Origin: Deltaproteobacteria bacterium
Lineage (GTDB): Bacteria; Desulfobacterota_B; Binatia; UBA9968
Reading direction: 5' to 3'
Length of the DNA: 5,796 nt
Assembly: GCA_005879255.1 (NCBI GenBank)
Contig: VBKY01000395.1
Coordinates: 1 to 5,796 of the forward strand
The translations under genes and the position numbers were made by a program. Positions within the stretch are counted from its first letter, which is position 1. Every line of letters starts with the position of its first letter. Below, one piece after another: positions 5,563 through 5,796 of this stretch. A model generated the notes under the pieces. That model was not told where the DNA came from. It saw only the letters and a program-made list of their open reading frames with translations, and made no database searches.

Positions 5563-5666
5563 AAACTCTTCCGTTCATATCCCCCTCTGAGGAACGGTTC
5601 GCGTTCCTCCTGTTGGCCTCACGTCGTATCAGAAGCCTTCTCAACGATGGGGGAGGCTTATTACGA
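5512..5666 (-). ncRNA. Structured leader or small RNA upstream of the pilin (unclassified)
   Basis: From a predicted start near 5665 the - strand transcript would fold into three consecutive elements. Stem 1 pairs TCGTA/TACGA (5662-5666 with 5624-5628), then a small internal loop, then AAGCCT/AGGCTT (5654-5659 with 5633-5638). Stem 2 is an 8-bp hairpin with a 5-base loop (5589-5596 with 5602-5609). Last comes the terminator hairpin (5518-5562). A CCCCC run in the stem 1 loop (5653-5649) can pair with GGGGG at 5585-5581, a possible pseudoknot. I compared it by eye with c-di-GMP, cobalamin, TPP, FMN and Moco consensus motifs and found no match. It may be an unrecognised riboswitch, an attenuator or a free small RNA of about 155 nt. 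Confidence 0.45.
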
Positions 5667-5671
5667 GCCGA

Positions 5672-5699
5672 CAAATATCACACGAGGAAAGACTGTCAA
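5672..5699 (-). promoter_or_regulatory. Sigma70-like promoter with extended -10, upstream of leader and pilin
   Basis: On the - strand a perfect -35 TTGACA (5699-5694) is followed after 16 bases by TATTTG (5677-5672), preceded by TGA, which provides the TGn extended -10 motif. Transcription should begin around 5664-5666, precisely at the outer base pair of stem 1 of the structured leader. The hexamer TATTTG is weak, but the perfect -35, extended -10 and coincidence with the RNA structure support the call. Confidence 0.55.
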
Positions 5700-5796
5700 G
5701 AATATTCGGACCACGAAAATTTAGTTTGAACGAGCCTTCAACGCTTTTCTAACTGTTCAAAGAGCATCACACTTTTTAAGCTTGACTCGCTGCCAG

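Noticed and set aside
5580..5666. c-di-GMP (GEMM-I) or other known riboswitch class in the pilin leader.
   Set aside because: The conserved GGGCAAACC / GGACGCAAAGCC-type signatures are absent; I kept the region only as an unclassified structured RNA.
1..5796. CRISPR array, tRNA or rRNA genes, integrase attachment sites.
   Set aside because: I found no regularly spaced direct repeats, no tRNA-like cloverleaf and no rRNA-like sequence on either strand by reading.

Overview
The window looks like chromosome from a Gram-negative, mid-GC environmental bacterium. The mix of genes (a COG2984-type ABC binding protein, a Y1 transposase with a DnaA-like C-terminal domain, a short zinc-ribbon protein, an NMT1-type binding protein and a Flp pilin) is common in Desulfobacterota-, NC10/Rokubacteria- and Nitrospirota-like lineages. 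This placement is an impression from protein families; nothing here fixes the taxon.

Layout. Positions 2-163 hold the last 53 codons of an ABC transporter substrate-binding protein. Positions 164-1042 are a decayed mobile-element zone: the start of a small zinc-ribbon gene (+) runs into the 3' end of a truncated Y1 (HUH) transposase (-) that has lost its catalytic half. Positions 1043-1572 have no convincing gene but contain a good sigma70-like promoter (1401-1429) and a palindrome (1537-1555). A possible 37-codon small gene with a strong Shine-Dalgarno follows at 1573-1686.

The core is a three-gene + strand cluster: a membrane sensor with a Cache-like periplasmic domain and a terminal HAMP domain but no output domain (1751-2503); a secreted NMT1/SsuA-like binding protein fused to a C-terminal LysM peptidoglycan-binding domain (2541-3872); and a coiled-coil protein of unknown function (3966-4895). 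No ABC permease or ATPase lies nearby. The set therefore looks more like a wall-anchored ligand-sensing or envelope module than a transporter. That reading is inference.

The right part is on the - strand. A Flp-type pilin (5072-5266) has a clear prepilin cleavage site, a strong ribosome binding site and its own intrinsic terminator. About 400 nt upstream is a sigma70-like promoter (5672-5699). Its predicted start site falls on the first stem of a structured stretch of about 155 nt that ends in a long hairpin plus U-tract (5512-5562). This is a candidate riboswitch, attenuator or small RNA controlling the pilin. A decayed ferredoxin-like reading frame lies between this terminator and the pilin. 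A perfect 10-bp inverted repeat (5017-5040) and two terminator candidates separate the coiled-coil gene and the pilin, which converge.
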